DNA from: Thelonectria olida
Taxonomy: Eukaryota; Ascomycota; Sordariomycetes; Hypocreales; Nectriaceae
Length of the DNA stretch: 64,000 nt
Direction: 5' to 3'
Assembly (NCBI GenBank): GCA_020736575.1
Contig: JAGPYM010000005.1
Span: 1,674,001 to 1,738,000 of the forward strand
Positions 47,872-58,856 of this stretch are shown here, in pieces (the stretch's first letter is position 1; every line of letters starts with the position of its first letter). The notes beneath the pieces are model-generated. The model did no database searches, was not told the origin of the DNA, and saw nothing but the letters and a program-made list of their open reading frames with translations. Made by a program: the position numbers and the translations under genes.

Positions 47872-49573
47872 ATGAGGAATCCACGAACATTCTGTGTGGC
47901 GGCCCTGTTGCTATTCTCTCTCGTGAATGCCGTCGACCCTCTTGTTAACCTCGGCTACAGCAAGTATAAAGGAAAGAAGCTCGATGATGGAATCACTCAG
48001 TGGCTTGGCCTGCGATACGCTGCCCCTCCGCTTGGAGATCTGAGGTTCAGCCTGCCTCAAGACCCTGTTCAGAACAACACGGTTCAAGACGCAAGTGCAG
48101 TAAGTAACTCAACCGATAGCAACCCCGGCCTTCATCCTGGCCCTGCACTGTTTCCTACTGTCGAGTACAGTTCTCTGACAGAAGTCACAGTTTGGGCTCA
48201 TATGTATTGGAACTGGCAGCGATGTAAGCGCAATTGGCAAAACAGAATCCGAGGACTGTCTCTTCGTCAATGTGTTCGCACCTAGCGATGCCAGAAAGGA
48301 CTCAAAACTCCCCGTGTTCGTCTTCATCCAAGGCGGTGGTTTCAACACGAACTCAAATGCCTACGTTAACGGGTCAGGTATCATCAAAGCCGGAGACATG
48401 GATACGGTAGTTGTCACAATGAACTACCGCGTCGGCCCCTACGGCTTTCTCGAAGACGACGATAAAGTGACGCCAAACATAGGCCTTCACGACCAGCGTA
48501 AGGCACTCAAGTGGGTACAGAAGTTCATTTCCAACTTTGGAGGTGATCCAGATCATGTCACGCTGGGTGGTGCTTCTGCCGGGGCTGCCAGTGTCGCTCA
48601 CCACCTGAGTGCCTATGGTGGCAACGACGAGGGCCTGTTCCATGCCGTTGCGGCCGAGTCGGTATCTTTCGCCAACATGTTAACTGTAAAGGAGTCGGTT
48701 TACTGGTATGAGAATTTGGCGATTCGCTTGGGCTGTGCTGGGAAGAAGGCTCTTGCTTGTCTCCGATCCAAGTCCGCGAAGGAGATCCAAGTTGCCAACT
48801 ACAACATTCCATATCCCGGCGCATCGGCAGCGCCACTCTACATGTGGACGCCGGTGGTAGATGGAGACCTTGTTCCGGACCTAACTTATGAGCTGTTCGA
48901 CCAAGGAAAGTTCATTCGCGTGCCGGCTATTATAGGCGACGACACCAATGGGGGCACTGTGTTTACGCCCAGGAACACTTCAACAATCGCCGAAAGCGAC
49001 GCTTTTCTCAAGAACCAGTTCTCGTCTCTGACTTTGGGACAACTTGGCACGATTAACGAACTGTACCCAAACCAGAACGACACTTGTCCCAACCTGGGCT
49101 GCTACTGGCGACAGGTCAGCGATGCCTATGGCCAGATGCGATACATGTGTCCAGGCATCTACATTACCGACGCACTCACTCGATACCAAGTTTCGGAGTC
49201 GTGGAACTACCTCTACGACGTCCAAGATCCCACGCAGATGGCTCAAGGTGTCGGCGTCCCCCACACGGTCGAAGTCAACGCCGTCTTCGGCCCCGAATAT
49301 ACCGGCGGCGAACCCCCAGCCAGCTATGTGCAAGGTGAAGTCAATGCGCCCGTAACGCCCGTGGTGCAAGGGTACTGGTCGAGTTTCATCCGCACCTTTG
49401 ACCCGAACAAGCACCGCCTCTCCGGGTCCGTGAAGTGGGAGATGTGGACGGAGAAGCGCAGGCAGAGGATCGTGTTTGAGACGGCTGGTGAGACGAAGAT
49501 TGAGAAGATTAGTAGGGATTTGCAGAAGAAGTGTGAGTATTTTGCAGCTATTGGGCCTAGTATTAAACAATGA
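47872..49573 (+). CDS. secreted type-B carboxylesterase/lipase family protein, catalytic Glu replaced by Gly
   Basis: Exons 47872-48099 and 48191-49573 (91-nt intron, GTAAGT...CAG) encode 536 residues. The first 20 residues form a clear signal peptide ending SLVNA. The alpha/beta-hydrolase has the oxyanion motif IQGGGF, the nucleophile elbow GGASAGAAS (Ser about 205), the SEDCLFVNV block before them, and the His motif GVPHTVEVNAVFG (His about 434). At the third triad position the usual xEG motif (as in GDxTNEGT) reads GDDTNGGT, so Gly about 330 stands where Glu is expected; the codon is GGG at 48950-48952. Otherwise the frame is intact to the stop. It is probably an extracellular esterase or a cholinesterase-like protein with altered or lost activity. 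Confidence 0.88.
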
Positions 49574-49787
49574 GTTGCGTAAAGTTGTGTCAACGAAGAC
49601 ATGTACATAGTTGCTCATGGTAACGAATACCTTATTCACATACAATATTTTAAGGAGACTTCTGAGACTCGGTCAAAATAAAGATATAATCAACTATCTC
49701 TACTGCAGTAACTATTTAGCACCAAAGAAATACTCTTAATTCTCTTCCTGCCGCTTCATGTTCTCCAACTGAGTTCCGCTGAACTCG

Positions 49788-50645
49788 CTATTTCGTACAT
49801 CGCTGGTTCAGTCTGGTTGTAGAGTCCCTAACCAGATCTCGCACATACTCTAGATCAGCATTCTCAGGCTCTCGCCATCCACCAATGATAGCTGGACCAA
49901 AAATCACACCATCATCAGGGGGCGTGGACTTCAATAGCTCTTGCATCACTCGGCTTGCGACGTCGATTGTGCGGTCGTTCGTGATGTCAAAATCAGGAAA
50001 GATGATAGTCGGCAAATAAACATTTTCCTCAGGACCTTCTCCAGCTTTCTCAAGCTGAACGCAAACATCCCGTGTCATGGAGATCATGGCCTCGATGATG
50101 TGATAGCGCCGGCGCCAGCTCCGCGGAGCTGTAAGCTCTCCGGGGTTGTCAAAGGACCACAAAATAACGTTGAAGAAGACGACATCGATGCTGCAGACAA
50201 GTGTACTGCAAGGTCGTTCGGCCCATCTGCGTGGGGCCCAGTGCTTGTAGCGGATGTACATCAATGTGTGGGTGAAGCCGATGACGGTGTGAAGATCGAC
50301 CTCTACATCGAGCCGACGAGGGACGGTTCTACAGATTACCTCCCAGGCCGGAGACGATTCCTGGCGCCAGTGCTTCCAGGTCAAGTACTCATTGCAAAGG
50401 TCGAGGAACTTGGTGAGCCTCTCAGCGGCCCTTTCCATGCTCGCGTCGGTCTGGACGTAGGGGGCGTCAATCATCTCACGGATCTTGGCATCCGACAGAA
50501 ACTTCTCGCATTGCGCAGGAAGATTGTCGAGACGAAGTCCGTAGTAACTCTTGAGGAAGTCAAAAGTGGGATTTTCAGTCCGTAGCGGCGCCGCAAGGGT
50601 AGTGGAAGAAGACATTTTTGTAGTGTTTCGTTGTGTCTTTGGCAT
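49788..50645 (-). CDS. hypothetical protein, about 285 aa, unrecognised
   Basis: A single long open frame on the minus strand. Two starts have good context: 50645 (CACCAATGCC) and 50615 (AAAAATGTC); the frame also runs further up to 50840, but that part lies in a Pro/His-rich leader-like stretch. The protein is soluble-looking and helical, with many aromatic and Arg residues (EYLTWKHWRQESSPAW, TLMYIRYKHWAPRRW), and ends DSTTRLNQRCTK. There is no signal peptide, membrane helix or motif that I know. It converges on the carboxylesterase (214 bp apart) and diverges from the ELO-like gene. Good codon composition without stops over about 290 codons argues that it is real. Confidence 0.65.
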   Translation of the reverse strand: MPKTQRNTTKMSSSTTLAAPLRTENPTFDFLKSYYGLRLDNLPAQCEKFLSDAKIREMIDAPYVQTDASMERAAERLTKFLDLCNEYLTWKHWRQESSPAWEVICRTVPRRLDVEVDLHTVIGFTHTLMYIRYKHWAPRRWAERPCSTLVCSIDVVFFNVILWSFDNPGELTAPRSWRRRYHIIEAMISMTRDVCVQLEKAGEGPEENVYLPTIIFPDFDITNDRTIDVASRVMQELLKSTPPDDGVIFGPAIIGGWREPENADLEYVRDLVRDSTTRLNQRCTK

Positions 50646-51405
50646 TGGTGGCGGGTCCAAGTGGTAAGGGGGAATGGTTGCGATGTCAGGTAGGTATGTG
50701 TGAGGGTGAAAGGGGGCTTGTGACGGGTAGTTGAGGAGAGGGAACCACATGCCCTTTAAAGATGCGTTTCGACCCGATTTGTTCTCATTTACTTGAAGGT
50801 GAACTTCTTCTATGCCATGTTCGGGGGCTCTCAGGCGCAACCGATTGAGGCAATGTGCTTTCAGAAGAAAGATAGTGGAAGAACATAGAAGTCCAGTTTT
50901 GGAAACAAGATTAAAAAATAGTCTTTGTACAAACTAACTATAGTCAGTCCTCGAAAGGGGGCAACAAAGGATATCAGGAGTATAGACATGATGTTCCTTG
51001 AGTGTTCGGCGACTCTTTGAGAGATGCCCTGCCAAGCACATATGATAGGTCAAAGAAACCCATGTATACTATACGACTGGCGGCGATAGGATGAGCCATC
51101 TGGTTTGGCTACAAGAAACTTAAGGTGGCCTTGTGGACCGTGATGAACATGGCCTCAAAGAAGCATAGTAAAGTAACGGCAGCGAAAGGTTATGAGACCC
51201 GATGGAAGATTGATATGCCGATTACCTGAACTGGAAGGCAGAGCGGTGAACTAGTTTAGGCAGAATTGACGCAAGTAGAACCGACTGACGAATTAGAGGT
51301 GATACGTGACTCCTTCAACATATACAAGTGACAGGTAAGGATTCATTTCTTTCAAATTATCAGCAACACTGATTCCATACCGAGAAGTCTCGTCAACACA
51401 CAGTT
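50646..51405. other. intergenic region between divergent genes
   Basis: Shared upstream region of the orphan gene (-) and the ELO-like gene (+). No element was recognised beyond an AT-rich middle at about 50880-51000. Confidence 0.5.
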
Positions 51406-51999
51406 ATGAGGGACTTTGAAATATTGGTCGCCCAGACCATCGGCTTCCTGTCGCTCTGGGCAGTCATCGACCGCCATGTCCGTCAACATGGGCCAATACC
51501 CCAAGCGCGAACATTTACTTTGGTCAACAGCTGGTTCTACTCGGCAGTCTCATTCGTCTTATTCTGCCTCATCATGTCTCCCTCTCATGAGGCCACAGTC
51601 CGCCATTTGTTCCACGCCTCCAAGTTCTACGAATACGTCGACGTGCTGGGCGTACGTGCGGGTGGTGGTGATGTTGATCTTCATTTTGGCTTCCACCATC
51701 TGACAACGCCATATCTCAGCTATGTGCGAGTTGTGCTGCATAGTCAAGGATGGCGGGTTCTTGCGAGTCTCAACACGCTGCATCACGGGTTTATGTATGC
51801 GTACTTTGGCGGGGCAGTGTTCTTAAGGCGGGTGCTGGTGGTTACAGGGTCTGCACAGCTGGTCGTGGGGATTTGCGGTGAGATTGTCCTGTTGCGGAGA
51901 ATCGAAAGCAAAGTGATGTGGCCACATGTGGTGGGGTTGAGTCTCCTGAGCGCCTATCTGGTCCTGTGGGTTCGCGATGTGAGGATGAGAAGGAGATAA
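51406..51999 (+). CDS. short ELO (GNS1/SUR4)-like membrane protein with altered histidine box
   Basis: An intronless frame of 197 residues. The order of features follows very-long-chain fatty acid elongases: ASKFYEYVDVL (elongases have SKFxExxDT), then a His cluster reading HFGFHH, then SLNTLHHGFMYAYFGG (elongases have xNxxxHxxMYxYY) and further hydrophobic helices. Elongases need HxxHH; here the spacing is HxxxHH, and the protein lacks roughly 100 residues compared with typical fungal ELO proteins of about 300. Around five membrane helices are likely, in the ER by analogy. It could be a divergent enzyme subfamily or a non-catalytic paralogue. Position next to the orphan gene gives no functional hint. 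Confidence 0.65.
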   Translation: MRDFEILVAQTIGFLSLWAVIDRHVRQHGPIPQARTFTLVNSWFYSAVSFVLFCLIMSPSHEATVRHLFHASKFYEYVDVLGVRAGGGDVDLHFGFHHLTTPYLSYVRVVLHSQGWRVLASLNTLHHGFMYAYFGGAVFLRRVLVVTGSAQLVVGICGEIVLLRRIESKVMWPHVVGLSLLSAYLVLWVRDVRMRRR

Positions 52000-53470
52000 C
52001 TTATCCATGGATGCCTTTGGTGCGTGGTAATAGTTAGCTAGTTAACTATCTTCACCTGCACTCACCTGAAGCTGAGGGAGGCTAATTGCTCGCATATATG
52101 CTGGAACTACCGACATGTCATGCCATGAACATGCAGTGCCTCAAGCCCACGTCTTGAATTCATTCCCGTATCAAAAGTCGAGAAAACCATCCTGGCTGCA
52201 GCTTGAACCGTGGAACCGAGGGACCATGTCCAATGGCTCTGAGCCTGTTGGTGGCGGCTGGAACAGGCTGGAGAAGACGGGAGAGCGCAGGGTGAGCAGA
52301 CCGTTTCATCTGATGTCGCCCTGCATTGGAGTGCTGCAGGTACTGCACGAAGCCGAGAGAGAATATTGTGAGCTGGTCAAGTTACATCTCGCAACTCGGT
52401 TGGTCCTCGGCTTCGTCGGCATGTGCTCCGATCAGGTGGCTGGGAATCAATTGCGTCCGTCGCCAGTGACATTCAAGTCGTACAATTGGCGAGACAGGCG
52501 CGACGCTCAGAAACGACAGCGCTTAACATGGCTGCCTGGATTGTGTGAAAGGAGGTGGTGTCATTGTCAAACTATGCAGCCACTGGGTCGTGCCTCCACG
52601 TGACATGGACTGTCCAAGAAACAGGGCTCTTGTCGCTATCAGCCATGGAAGCAAAATGCTCCAAGTTTGCTCGTACCGAGTCCTGCCCTAATTATCTCCG
52701 GCTCTGACCAACCCTGGAACAAGTGCCGGGTGCAGCGTTAGGTCGGGGGTTTTCAGCTCGCGTGTCCTTCTTTTGCGCTTCGGACATGTGGACAGTGGAG
52801 GGTGTGTCGTCATCGAAGCTATCGTCATTGCTACAAACGATGCTAACAACGACTTGGTCGTGGCTCCTGATTCTAGGCATCTTCTGTGCGGTAGCTTTTG
52901 CAGATCTGTCCTCTGCAAAATAGACGTAAACCTCCGAGACGGAGCTGTGAGATACGATTGAACTCAGCATCTCCTTGCCATTTCCCCAGCCTCCCCTTTC
53001 ATGATCCCTTCCATTCTCGCAAGCCAGCCTCCCATTCCGTCATCACGGCAGCTGAATTCGACGCTAGCATTGCGGGATCTCCAGCGGGCCATTCCCTGTA
53101 AGTTGAGCCTTTCAGCGACTCCCCCGCTATCACAGGCGCCCTCCTCCCCCGAAACCTGATCCCGACCCCGATTTCTAGTGGATGTGGGGTCCACTGGCCG
53201 TGGCCGGTTTCTTTAGGTCTGGCCACATCGACATTCCGTCAATTCCTCCTCCACCACACAATTCCTTTGCTTCCTTTCCTTTCCTTTCCCTCCTCCACAC
53301 CAACCTCACTATCATCACAGAGCATCTCTACTGACCGACTGCTCAACTCTCGATCGCGCGAGCATCTCCTTTCCTTCTAGCCGCGCGCACTTCTTTCTTC
53401 TTTAATCGTATCTCGCCGCTTTCAACCAGCGCCCCAATATTTGCAGCTGTCGAGTTTCCTTACCACCACG
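52000..53470. other. intergenic region, 1.5 kb, with CT-rich leader of the POM33 gene
   Basis: No gene is supported. From about 53240 to 53470 the + strand is strongly pyrimidine-rich (repeats of TTTCC), the expected leader. The 162-codon frame at 52115-52603 has no motif. Confidence 0.5.
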
Positions 53471-54647
53471 ATGCCTCCTGCACCGAACCCGAATCTGCCT
53501 CTTAAGGAGAGGCTGTTGGCTCTCGCTCAGACCCTGCAGTGTATGTATTACGCTCTCTTTCGAGTCAAATCTTCTCGGGAAGCTGCTTGCTGACTTCGTT
53601 TGCCTCCCTGCAGTCGCTTGGTTTGCTGGGTACGTAAATGATCCTTATCGCACAGGCTCCCCCTTCCGGCCACTTCCGCTATGAACGGGCCGACCTTTGC
53701 AGCGCCGATGATGCGCACACGTCTGCAGCGCAATCCTCGAACCTTTCTCCTTGCTATTTCCTTGTCGAAGGCGAATGCGACACAGTGCTGACCTGACCTC
53801 GCTTCTAGCCATCTGACGCTCATCCTTGCGACCTTCCGATACAGCTTCTCATGGCTGCGGATGAACTACTACACTGGCATGGCCCAGTTTTGCTACCGAA
53901 TTTCCTTCCTCGCGGCCGCTCTCACCTACGGCATCGTTGTTTACAAGACTCAACGCGCTCGCGCAAAGACCAACACCCGTGCCCCCGGTGGCTACCTCGG
54001 CCTCCTGGCTGATGAGAATGTTCAGTATCTCGGTATGGTCACGATGGCTTCAATGCGCCCCCCGCACCTCCGATTTGGCTAACCGTTGTTCAGCTATGGC
54101 TTTGATCTGGCTCTTCTCTCCCCAGTACCCTCTCGCTCTCCTGCCTTACTCTATTTACTCCATTTTCCACGTCGCTACGTATACCCGGGCCAACCTGATC
54201 CCCACTATCATGGCCCCCAAGCCCGCTCCCGAGGCTGACGGTGCCGCGTCTCCCAACCGCAAGCCTAGCGTCCAGAGCCCTCTTGCCGATCAGATTGGCT
54301 CTTTTGTCAAGGAGTACTACGACGCCTCCATGTCCGTTGTCGCTGCTCTTGAGACTCTCCTTTGGTTCCGCATTTTCCTGGCTGCCATCTTCTTCCAGCG
54401 CCGATCTTGGATCCTCATCACTTTGTACACTGCCTTCCTCCGTGCCCGCTACGGACAGAGCTCTCACGTTCAGAACTCCTTCACCCGCCTTACCGCCCGC
54501 GTCGACTCGCTTGTTGGTGCCCAGGGCACCCCTCCCGTTGCCCGACAGATTTGGGGTATCATCAAGGACACTGCTAAGCAGTTCCACGACGCCACCGATA
54601 TTGGCAAGTACCTCGGCGGTGCTGCCCCCGCCAAGAAGACCTCGTAA
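53471..54647 (+). CDS. POM33: Pom33/TMEM33 family ER and nuclear pore membrane protein
   Basis: Exons 53471-53540, 53614-53629, 53809-54032 and 54094-54647 encode 287 residues. Exon 2 is a 16-nt micro-exon; splicing gives LAQTLQFAWFAGHLTLILATFRYSFSW, a continuous family-like N-terminus, which confirms it. Hydrophobic segments include residues about 24-45, 50-75, 104-125 and 150-180, and the C-terminal 80 residues are amphipathic, ending GGAAPAKKTS. Pom33 in budding yeast helps distribute nuclear pore complexes and Tts1 in fission yeast shapes the ER; the membrane-binding amphipathic C-terminus is a family trait. Gene-finders may miss exon 2 and break the protein. Confidence 0.88.
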
Positions 54648-55566
54648 GAAACGGCACCATCCCGCACGAACCCGACAATGTATACAGTGCGCCGGATCGA
54701 GTGCTCTCGAAGTTTTGACATGAATGAGATACGACAATATACGGATCACGACGCTGCAGATGGATCCAGGCTGCCATTCCAGCCATTGTGCGCGAGGAAT
54801 GTAGGAAAGTGGAGGATCAGCAATGATTGGCAGGAGGATTTAAAGGGTCGACGGCCGGAGAGCTGAGCAGGAGAAGACAAGCTCGTTTTCGTGTCACCGC
54901 ATTGGTTTTTGTTTTGCCCTGGGGGATTTGTATTGCACAGATGTTCTCGTCATCACTGCGCTATTTGATGGGCCAAACTCGGGCTCGTCTGCGTGCATTT
55001 GGGGTTAGGTTTTTGGTCGGGAACAGGAGACATGGGACACGCGACGTTCAAATGGATTTTCCCTTGGTGTTGGGGTATTGCTGTATCACTCTGGGCTTCT
55101 ACCAGTCACCTATTGTCTTTCCAATTGAGCCCTAGTGTGCCCATATCTGTCTATGTTAGCGAGGTTTTAGTGATGTCGTCAGGCTGCTCTTTGTGACGGC
55201 CACGTAGCCTGTTTGCTCAGTATGAAAATAATGCTCAACGTCGTCCACCGATGAATGATGACGTCGTTGTGATCCTAGCTCTAATAGCTCTGCTAGGCCT
55301 GTCTTTGATCCACTGAAGTTGATCGAGCTTGGTCGTCGATGCACTTCGTAAACAAAGTCGAAACCAAGCTTGGGGTGGGGCCGTTGGCCCATGACGTCGT
55401 CCCGCCACCAGCGGGAGCTGACGAGCTTCAGCCGCAACAACGTCTTGTCTGAGAGGTCGACATCACCTCCCCCTTTTCCAACGAAGACATTTGCGGCGAG
55501 AGCGACGAGAAATCATAGTGAAGCCTCACACGATCTGACCTTCCACGGCCTCGAACTCTACTCGGC
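54648..55566. other. intergenic region, 0.9 kb
   Basis: Holds the 3' end of the POM33 transcript and the promoter of the PTEN-like gene. No feature recognised. Confidence 0.5.
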
Positions 55567-57450
55567 ATGGCTTCGCTGCTGAGACAAATTGTTGCCGGCC
55601 CGAGGTCTCGTCATCCTGAGGCAGGCTTGGATCTCTGCTATGTGACGGACTTTATCATTGCTACGTATGTCTGGAAACTACCTGCTTATCCCTTCGCGCA
55701 CGCTCTATGGCGATTAACCTGCTAACGTGATGGCTTCAACAGTTCCGGGCCCTCACAAACCTACCCCCAGCTCGCCTATCGAAATCCCCTTGACCAACTC
55801 GTCTCCTTCCTCAACTCGAAACACGGCGAAGACTGGGCGATATGGGAGTTTCGCGCTGAAGGCACCGGGTATCCTGATGATGCCGTCTATAATCGTATCA
55901 GGCATTACCCGTGGCCGGATCACCACCCACCGCCATTCCGACTGATTCCTAATATCATGGCGAGCATGCGCAATTGGCTGCATGGTGGCGACTTGGGCGA
56001 TGGCCACTCTCAAAACCCCCTCGATACGAAGACGCCGGCCGGGGACAAGACTCAAGACCTTGCAGCCAAGAAGAAGAGAGCGAAAAAGAGAGTTGTAGTG
56101 GTCCACTGCAAGGCCGGCAAGGGCCGAAGTGGCACTGCGAGCTGCAGTTACCTCATCGCTGAAGAGGGCTGGAAACCGGAAGATGCCCTAGCACGCTTCA
56201 CAGAACGACGAATGCGACCCAAGTTTGGCGCTGGACTAACCATCCCGTCGCAACTTCGCTGGATCAAGTACGTCGACCGCTGGACGCATGGCGGGAAGAA
56301 ATACGTGGACCGTCCAGTTGAGATTGTCGAAATTCACGTGTGGGGTTTGCGCAGCGGTGTCAAGATTGATGTGGAAGGGTTCGCAGATGAGGGGAAGAAA
56401 ATACAAATCTTCCATACGTTTAAAAAGTCGGAGCGCATCATCATGGACGGAACCCAGCCGGAAGACGGTAATCTCAGCGATGTGATATGGGAGATGGCCG
56501 GATACAGCGTCAGGAAGGCGAACACAGCGCCCGAAGAGGCTGATTTTGCAGACTCGACGAATCCTGGGGAAAAGAGCCCGAAAACCGAGACTGCGGGAGT
56601 TGACAAAGGGGACAAGACGATGAAGGCGAAGACATTGTCACACACGAAATCTATCAAGAAGAAGGGGACAGATCTCCTCCACAAGGTTACTCCCAGCGAC
56701 AAGCCCACGTCCAAAACGATCGCCAATGGAAGTTCCGCTTCGTCCAAGACAGACGTCAACGAGGAATCGGATCCTGAACCAGGTGGTATGGCTGTCATCC
56801 TGAAGCCGACGGAGCCCATCCACATTCCGAACAGCGACGTCAATATTGCTGTGGAACGACGCAACAAGACACACAAGAGCATGGGTCTCACGATGGTTAC
56901 AGCCGTGGCGCATGTCTGGTTCAACACCTTCTTTGAGGGACAAGGGCCGGAGCAAGATGGCAAGGCTGCCAACAGCGGCGTCTTTGGCATTGAATGGAAT
57001 GCTATGGATGGCATCAAAGGATCGAGCCGCAAGGGGACCCGGGCCTTTGACCGCATCGCCGTGGTCTGGAGAACTGCTGGGACAACTGGCCAAGAGCTGG
57101 AGGACCAGATCGAGCGCGGCGAGCTTGTCGTGGAGCCTGGCGAGGACGAACCCGTGCCGCAGACAACAGCCGCGAACTGGCAGGGCGATGGACAGGCATA
57201 TCCGGGCGGTGAAGAGAAAGACTTGGGTTTGCGGGTTCAGAGTCCCGACAGTGCTGATGTGAGCAAGGCGAGCAGTATCAAGAGCGTGGACGACAATACA
57301 AAGGGCAAGAATGCAGCCGAGGAGAGAGAGTCGCTTGAGGGCGTCAAGTCGAGTGGACCAGCGGGAGAGGAACTCCTGAGTGACCAAGGAGAGACACCAA
57401 AGAAGGAGGTGACACCCAGGGGAGACCAGTTGGGGACGGGAACTAAATAG
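55567..57450 (+). CDS. TEP1: PTEN-like phosphatidylinositol 3,4,5-trisphosphate 3-phosphatase
   Basis: Exons 55567-55664 and 55743-57450 (78-nt intron, GTATGT...CAG) encode 601 residues. The N-terminus follows the PTEN plan: LDLCYVTDFIIATSGPSQTYPQLAYRNPLDQLVSFL, then HYPWPDHHPPPF. The catalytic loop HCKAGKGRSGT (Cys about 155, Arg about 161) matches the CKAGKGR signature with both lysines that select for the 3-phosphate; the residue after Arg is Ser instead of the more usual Thr. A C2-like region follows, interrupted by a Lys/Thr/Ser-rich linker (residues about 265-370), and residues after about 470 form a low-complexity acidic tail absent from compact PTENs. The enzyme would counter PI3-kinase signalling at membranes. 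Confidence 0.9.
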
Positions 57451-58856
57451 TATAGATGTATACGTAGGGAACGCCCCTGCTGAACAACAGCATATTTCTT
57501 TACGATACACGGCCATGGCGTATGGGTAACATTGTGTTTTGCATAATTCAAGGATACTACCACTCGATGAAACGTTCCAGAAGCTCTGTTTATCCTTTGA
57601 GAAGTGAATAGCAACCAACATGGTGTTGGGCTTGAGCTTCATCATTCGAGCCCCCGCCCCAGCTCCATGCCATCAAATGGACTTGAAACCCATAAACTGG
57701 GGCTGAGACTTCTCTCAGCTGGCAGCATGAAGGGAGCTCTTCTTCTCCTTGCCATCTCACTGACTCCATCATGGCTACGCAGCCGAAGCCGCAGCATGAT
57801 ACCCAGTGTTGGTCTAGCCTTGCCCTCACCTCATGCAAGGACTTTTTCGTGGCTGTTCCTACCAACTACCCGGCTCGTCAAGCATAATCCAGGAACAACG
57901 GCTGGGCGCATCTGTCGATTCGCGGACCGATAACTTACCTCATCGCTGCAGATGTACGTGTTAGCGTGTGTTGGAAGCTGTGTCTTGAGCCAACATGGTG
58001 GAGATTCGCGCTGGTCGGAAGTCGGTGGTTATGGCCAACACCCAGAGGGACGGACTATCACTGGATGTGGTGGGCTGCTGATAGAAGACTGTCATCTGTG
58101 TAGTTTTCCTGTTGATTCAAGTGGGCCGTCGGCATTCATAACTCGTACAAGCACATGCAGGTGGCTTTGCGAATTCACTATAAATTAAGTGGTGAGAACT
58201 AGCCCTACGGCCGACCACACGATCGACAACTCCCCGACATCCGTCCCGCAAGGATCTCCCCCTTCTCCTCCCCAGTTTTACCCCCTTCCATGCATTAAGC
58301 AAGCGAGTGAGGATCTCTTCTTCTGTGCGAATCTGGGGAATCTTTTACACACCTCGATGGCCCGAGTCTACTCTGTTGCAAGCGTTGCGATGAGCCGGTA
58401 CGACAGCAACGACAGCTGGTTTCATATGTGGACATTGCAGGGAAAAAGGGGGTGAGTGATGCAAAGATGACTCGTGTTATACGGTCTCGCGGCGACTTGG
58501 AGAGTCAGAGAACGGTAAGGCAGCTGCATGGACGCGATAAAATGCCCTGTTCGTTTACTGAGGCTGTCTCTCTATCGATGATCGTGGACAGATTAATAGA
58601 TTGCGATATTGCCCATGGCGAGGTTCCCCCTGCTTCCTGGGCAGGAGAGGTGAGAGAAGCAGGAGAGTGTTGGCATTTGTATAAATAGTGAGTCCTGAAG
58701 GCTGTGTTGTTCTATCCATATCCAACGTCTCGATTTGTCCAACTTCTCTCCTCAGTATCTCAAAACTATACAGGCAGCCAAGATCTACCACGGAACATTG
58801 ACAATAGTCACTCCCCCTCTCAAGCACACAAAGCCTAGCCATCAGAAGCCCTCACC
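57451..58856. other. intergenic region, 1.4 kb
   Basis: It holds the promoter of the sulfotransferase-family gene. No coding frame has a recognisable motif. Confidence 0.5.
58680..58687 (+). promoter_or_regulatory. TATA box of the sulfotransferase-family gene
   Basis: TATAAATA is a full consensus TATA box 177 bp before the ATG at 58857, followed by a leader rich in C and A. It implies a transcription start near 58710-58720. Confidence 0.6.

Noticed and set aside
52115..52603. 162-codon frame before POM33
   Set aside because: No motif and no supportive neighbours; composition not convincing.
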